DNA of 64,000 nucleotides from Moringa oleifera (taxonomy: Eukaryota > Streptophyta > Magnoliopsida > Brassicales > Moringaceae): positions 2,152,001-2,216,000 of the forward strand of contig JAJFZO010000028.1 in the NCBI GenBank assembly GCA_021397835.1, written 5' to 3'. Position numbers and translations under genes: made by a program. The notes beneath the pieces are model-generated. The model was given only the letters and a program-made list of their open reading frames with translations. It did not search any database and was not told the DNA's origin. Each line of letters begins with the position of its first letter. Within the stretch, counting starts at the first letter, position 1. Of the stretch, positions 58,791 through 64,000 are shown one piece after another.

Positions 58791-60132
58791 TTGATGTGAT
58801 CAAAAGTCTTTCATTTTAATGGAATTTAACTTTTATTTTGGTTTACATAGAGCCAGTGCTTAACAATCGTCAATTTTTTAGTAGAGAAAATTTTGTTGAA
58901 ATCTTTATGAAAAGTTATGATAGAAATTGATGTTGTAGAAGAAAAATCATCAAGAATTTCAAGAGAATATTCAATTGAAATCTTCAAAAAAATTGCTAAA
59001 AATATCATGAAAATTTTAATTTATTATTTCTTAGTTTATTTCTATAGTGTAAAATAATTAATATTCCAATGATAAATATCGCAAGAATCATTATGAAAGT
59101 ATTTTTTATTTTTTAAAAAATAAGCAAATTCCAATGAAATTATACTGTAGCTAGGTTATTGTAACATATAAGATACACTGCCTATGTATCATATAGTAAT
59201 GCACACAATACATTACAAACTTCAATGCATATAATATGCTAATTCAAAAGTAATTAGTAAGATCTTGAGTAAATAATTACAAATATGATTGACATGAAAA
59301 AGTTTAAATTTCAATTTGATAATTTATTTTAATTAACTGAAGATGTAATCATCATTTTCTTTTATTTAATTTTCAAAATTTATATGCATTTTATGATACT
59401 TAAAGTAAATTTAAGTATAATAATTTCTAGATGAAATTAAATATGTTACTACTTTGTAAGACAATTTGAATAAGAATGTTATTTTTATAACTTGTAATAA
59501 AGATTAATTTTATATTTATTTAATTATTATGAATTCATATATATTACCCAAATATTTTAGTCATATATATATATATTCATAATCATATGAATATGAAAAA
59601 AAATTTGCATTATGTTTTTGAATTTTATTAATTTTATTAAAATTAATTAGATTTTACTTTTTAATATTTTAAAATTAAAATAATGTTTTGATTAAAGATG
59701 TTAATACAATTGAAATCTTGACCACATCATTTATGACCTTTGAATTTTAAAAGGTTAAAATATTTTCATTTTAGGTTCCCACGAAAGGTTGCTTTTAAAC
59801 CTGGCCACTACTCCTTTGCATCTCATGCCACGCAAGTTGTTTCTCCTCTTTTTTATGTTGACAATCCTCCTTATTGAGATATTTTCATGACTGTCTATGA
59901 TATCTGATTGAATAAACACCTCACCTCTTCCCTTAGTCTCCTTTCTCAAAGGGCATCAATTACAAAAGTTGGTTTCCCAAAATCGTAAATCTCATTTTGC
60001 TTTAGAGTTCATTTTTTTCATCATAACCTTTTTCTTTGTTAATGTTAACGTAAAATAAATGAATCATTACTATTTATTTTATCAAAATTATTATGTGTCA
60101 ATATTTATTTAAAAGATCAATAAAAATGGACA

Positions 60133-60757
60133 CATTACAATAAAATAGCTTTTTATTCACAGTTTTAAAATGGCTTTTGTTCACAGTTCTAAAACTATGG
60201 ACTATGTCAGTATGAATAAAAATCGATTAAAATAGTTTATAGTATTTGAACCATGAATAAAAGTGGTAATAGTTCACAGTTCATTAAACCTTTTATTCAT
60301 AGTTCTTAAACAGTGAATAAAAAAGAAATAATTTACAGTTCATCCAAACATTTATTACAGTCTCATAACTGTGAATAAAAATTAGTTTAGTTCACAGTTC
60401 ATTAAAAGTTTTATTCACAATTCTAGAATTATGAATAAAACACACCTTAGTTCATAATTATTTTTGATTTTGTTCACAGTTATAGAATTGTTAACTATTG
60501 GTTAATTAAAAAATATTTTTTAAGGAGTAATTATTTTATAAAAAAATTTTAAATTATTTTATGAATCTTTATCCACAATTTTATGGGAAACTACGAGTAA
60601 AGTATAATCCATATTTATTTATTTATTTTTATAACTGTGAATAAAAGTTTATTTCTTCATAGTTTTGTTACAACTGTGAACTAATCTTTTTTTATCCATA
60701 ATTGTTATTAAAACTGTTGACTATTTAGTGTAAACTAATATCATTTTTGTTGTAGTG
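60133..60757. mobile_element. Non-autonomous CACTA-type element, 625 bp
   Basis: Copy A has the uninterrupted site GACACATTATTAC (about 11831). Copy B has ACA (60130-60132), 625 bp, then ATA (60758-60760), which fits a 3-bp duplication with one later change. The ends are CATTACAATAAAA and, on the other strand, CACTACAACAAAA. The interior consists almost entirely of TTCACAGTT and AACTGTGAATAAAA motifs in both orientations, a subterminal-type array with no coding capacity. It is a small internally deleted or MITE-like CACTA derivative of a family different from the 45-kb element. Confidence 0.82.
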
Positions 60758-60949
60758 ATATATTATTACCATTTAAGACTTTTATTGTATGTAAATTTGT
60801 TAAAATATGTTTTTATCAATATTTATTCAAAATAAAGAAATCACTATTATATTATTTACTATTCATAACATTGATTGTATGTAAGTTTATTTTTATAATT
60901 TTTTATGGTATTGCTTAAATTTTACCTCTAAATTTGAAAAATTTTTCAC

Positions 60950-61230
60950 TAAGGGACTTGAAGACGAATCAGTGACAAAAAAATTCCCTCGCTAAATTAT
61001 TGGTCATAAAAACACTTAGCGACGAAATGTGAAGTTCGTTGCTGAACTTAAAGATAAAATCTAGTCTGCTGCTAAGTTGGAGATGAAAAATTCTATCACC
61101 AATTCATCATAATCTAGTGATGGACTTGCGATGAACTAGTGTGTCATCAAGTTTGAAGGTTTAGCAACACTCACGTGTCTTTAACCTAAAATTCTTTATG
61201 ATGGGCTCTTCTATCGACTGTCTTTGGTTA
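60950..61230 (-). mobile_element. CACTA-type subterminal repeats, copy B
   Basis: Counterpart of 12010-12370, with CCCTCGCTAAATTATTGGTC, AACACTTAGCGACGAAATG and related motifs. It lies just beyond the 3' side of the minus-strand relic at 61.4-62.5 kb. Confidence 0.45.
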
Positions 61231-61449
61231 AACTAATTTTAATAATAAAAATAATGTATTTTTTTAGTTATTTATTTATTTTTTAATTTATTTATATTTT
61301 TTAATTATATAAATCAACACCTATCAAAGAATAAAAAATTAAACTTAAATCTAGTCATCATTAAATATAAGTAAAATTAATACTCAAAAGTACTATGCTA
61401 AACTCTAAATCAAATACATAAATGAAAATGAGGAAATCAATAATCAAGT

Positions 61450-62470
61450 GGAGCCATGAGACGATGTTATACCTTTTAGGGGTAACACCTCTATCCTGTG
61501 GATACGTTCCATCTTTGTCTCTTTTTGGTGCATACGATCCATCTTAATCTTTCACTACTACAAACACTTATTTATCTCAGCCTTTAAACATACATAATCT
61601 TCTTCCCTCTTGCTATGCTCCTGTTCTAGACACTTTTTCATAGTCTTCATTTGCTCGCGTATATGTAGCATGGTTGCATAATCGACAGATCATCCATTGC
61701 TGGAGCCATGACTTTAATAATATCATTGGATCTGAGAGTCAAGTCCATACATTTGATGTGCATTCTCTCCACCTACTAACCTTGTAGTAGATCCCTATGT
61801 AGTCTACCTCAAGTGTATCAGAAGATCTTTTTTGTGATTAGGAAGCTACGGCAAATATGTCCTCATAGCATTCTTACAAGAAAATAATTCAAGTAAGAGA
61901 TACAATTAAGATTATTCGCATACTTACATGCACTTGTGATTGTGTATATCGAATTAAGTAAGAAATATAATTAGGATTATTCATTAAATGTTCAAAGGAA
62001 AAAACTTACATGCACTTGTCTGGAGTGCTTAACAATGAATTTATGAAGATTAGACTTCTTCATATTAGTTCATCTTAAAGCTCCATGTGAGTTAGCTCTT
62101 GACCTAACTCCTTTGCTTATAATTAAAATTATATTAATGCAACAAAAGAAAACCTTTGCCATTTTTATTCTAATTATGTAAATTAAATGTCACACATACC
62201 ATAAGCGTAAAATTACACTGTGTTAGAGAAGATTGACTAGGATCCACTTATTTTGCTCCATCAATATCTGAAGGTTATCCCACACTTCTCTTATACTTTG
62301 GGTAGTTCTATTGAAACTGCTACTGCTCTTATATGTTATCTGGGATGAATTATGGCTTATTTCTTACCTTATGTTGATAAGAATACATTAAATCAGTATA
62401 TCACTTAATGGTCTTAGCGTCCAAATGGCTCTCACTTTGTCATCGATTACCTCATGCCATACAAAATGTT
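61450..62470 (-). pseudogene. CACTA second ORF relic (Ptta/En-Spm type), copy B
   Basis: Minus-strand counterpart of 12620-13640. Pieces corresponding to the SNLDKFIDKHSKQ region (about 62060-62010) and to the C-terminal coiled-coil region (about 61690-61570) are recognisable but carry additional substitutions and stops. As in copy A, it is followed on its 3' side by subterminal-type repeats. The two relics derive from one insertion that predates the A/B duplication. Confidence 0.5.
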
Positions 62471-63469
62471 TCTACAATAACAAATGATAAGTCAAATATA
62501 ATAAAGTATAACATTTTATTTTTTCTTAAATAATTAATGTACCTTAAATTCTTCCTAGTAGAAGTCCTTGAATTACAAAGAATTTTCCTTTCATGTATAT
62601 GTAACTAGAACGACCCTCTCTTAAAAAATATAGTCTATCTTGAAGGAACATTTAGTAGATGGCTCAATCCTATCAAAGAAAATGAATAAATCAGATGCAT
62701 TACCATAATATGCAAAAGTAATAATGTAAGCATTGAAATATAATTGTCAACATTTACATGTCATTGTTTATATAAATTTATTGTTTACCTATGCGTAGAC
62801 ATCCTCATACAAGCAACTTCCAAAGAGCTTGTAGAACTCAACAAAGCATCTGGTGGAGATGATGCAAGTGTAGCTTGTCATCTAGCTACAACTTTGGCCC
62901 CATCTATGTGTATAAAAATGGAGATGATTGTGACCTATGAGTGCCACTGCCTTTTCCTTCCTGAGTCAACATGTCTTCCTCATCCTCTTATTTAATTATG
63001 TTGATAAAGTTAATACCTTATTTAGAGTGGGAGATAAATTTCTAGGAAAAATTTGGCAGGATCTTCCCTAAAAATTGAGCTAGAATAACCTAAAATACAT
63101 GCTAAGAACATTTTAAGAAATAATAATCCATTAACACATGGTATTTAAAATCTACACATCTAATAATAGAATAAATAATTCAATCATTACATATCAAGTA
63201 ATTCATTATATACATAAAGATTAATTCAAACAATTAACAAATATTAACTAATCATCATCTTCAAAGTTTTCCTCTTTCTTTTCCTTACCCTTTTTTGAAT
63301 CACTTCCAAATTTTGGCTCATCTAGTTTATTCCCTTCTTATCATCAATATTTGTTATTTTTTTGTTTGAATCATTTAAAAAGACAAGATCTTCTTTTGCG
63401 TCAATCTCAATCCGATAGACATTTATCTCATCATCTTGAGAAAGTGCAATACTTGAATTAATCTAGATA

Positions 63470-63955
63470 AAAATAAGATTCTATTAGTTCAATGACAAAC
63501 CTAGCGTTTATTTTGTAAATAACCACTAGTCATGTTTGTCACGTTTTAAACTTGGACAAGGGATATAATAAATCTGAGCTGCTTGCAAAGTTAAAATAAA
63601 TGGCACATACTTATTTACCTAATGTGGTTAACATCTACTAGGTTATACAATTTAAGTAAATTAGTACCTGCATTTAGTGTTGGATTAAACCATTCATGCT
63701 TGAACCCCATGGTTCTCTTGATTGATAATGCTTGCTATTTCAATTTTAACACCTTCACAAATATACCATAGTGGTTGCTTTTATCTCCATCATAATTAGA
63801 CCCCTTTAATGCGGACTTCATTATTCATTGTAGCTCTATCTGAACTATGTTTTTTAGTATGAAATTTGTACTTGTTGACATAGTATTCTAGGTATGACTT
63901 CGAAACCTTTACAATCTTTTGCAATGTCCTTGATGAAGTTGCTAGCAATGAAGTT
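63470..63955. other. Segment present in copy B but not in copy A
   Basis: Copy A jumps from the equivalent of 63470 to the equivalent of about 63955 through its hairpin right arm. I see no terminal repeats on the 485-bp B segment. The simplest reading is a deletion in copy A accompanied by formation of the hairpin. Confidence 0.5.
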
Positions 63956-64000
63956 TTGTAGGTTATATGCCTATAAACATAGAAAGTGAGTCATATAATT

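Larger units (their letters stand above)
52968..64000 (+). repeat. Long segmental repeat, copy B (runs off the window)
   Basis: Direct-orientation counterpart of 3257-14760. It lacks about 390, 700 and 815 bp that copy A has (at about 56770, 58265 and 60035). It carries two discrete insertions absent from A (54994-55341 and 60133-60757) and about 485 extra bases near 63470-63955. No functional gene is evident. Confidence 0.85.

Overview
This window is nuclear DNA of a flowering plant. It is very AT-rich, has no bacterial-type gene density, and carries plant-specific CACTA (En/Spm) transposons. It also holds broken exons of four plant gene families: ABCG half-transporters, two-repeat AP2 transcription factors, strictosidine synthase-like proteins and NADH-cytochrome b5 reductase. 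I cannot place it to species. I see no intact host gene, no rRNA or tRNA gene, and no clear LTR retrotransposon. It reads as a gene graveyard shaped by duplication and transposition.

Layout. 0.1-1.1 kb: two ABCG C-terminal fragments in inverted (tail-to-tail) orientation. 1.3-3.25 kb: an Ala-type coding-like minisatellite, then CACTA debris (a terminal array ending near 2048, a degenerate second ORF, and a terminal array ending at 3250). 3.26-14.76 kb: copy A of a long segmental repeat whose copy B occupies 52.97 kb to the window end. Both copies contain the same minus-strand CACTA second-ORF relic. 16-19 kb: gene-free. 19.0-21.8 kb: an AP2 pseudogene on the minus strand with recognisable exons. 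22-28.4 kb: gene-free, very AT-rich. 28.4-34.7 kb: duplicated block C1, holding a cytochrome b5 reductase exon and the start of a strictosidine synthase-like pseudogene. 35.2-36.9 kb: a shortened second AP2 pseudogene. 37-38.8 kb: a dimeric 92-bp minisatellite. 38.9-44.0 kb: duplicated block C2. 44.7-45.06 kb: an irregular short-repeat tract. 45.065-50.033 kb: a CACTA element with matching 3-bp target duplications (ACT), a recognisable but frameshifted and C-terminally truncated TNP2 transposase, hairpin-forming subterminal repeats and three evenly spaced tRNA-like modules. 50-53 kb: gene-free. 53-64 kb: copy B, carrying two small non-autonomous insertions whose empty sites are preserved in copy A.

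The order AP2 pseudogene then block C occurs twice in the same orientation. This suggests one old tandem duplication of a roughly 15-kb unit, flanked by the more distant A/B pair. No set of genes here forms a working pathway. The one autonomous-type function, CACTA transposition, looks disabled in cis, although its ends could still be recognised by a transposase from elsewhere. The percent differences I quote are hand counts over short stretches, not alignments.
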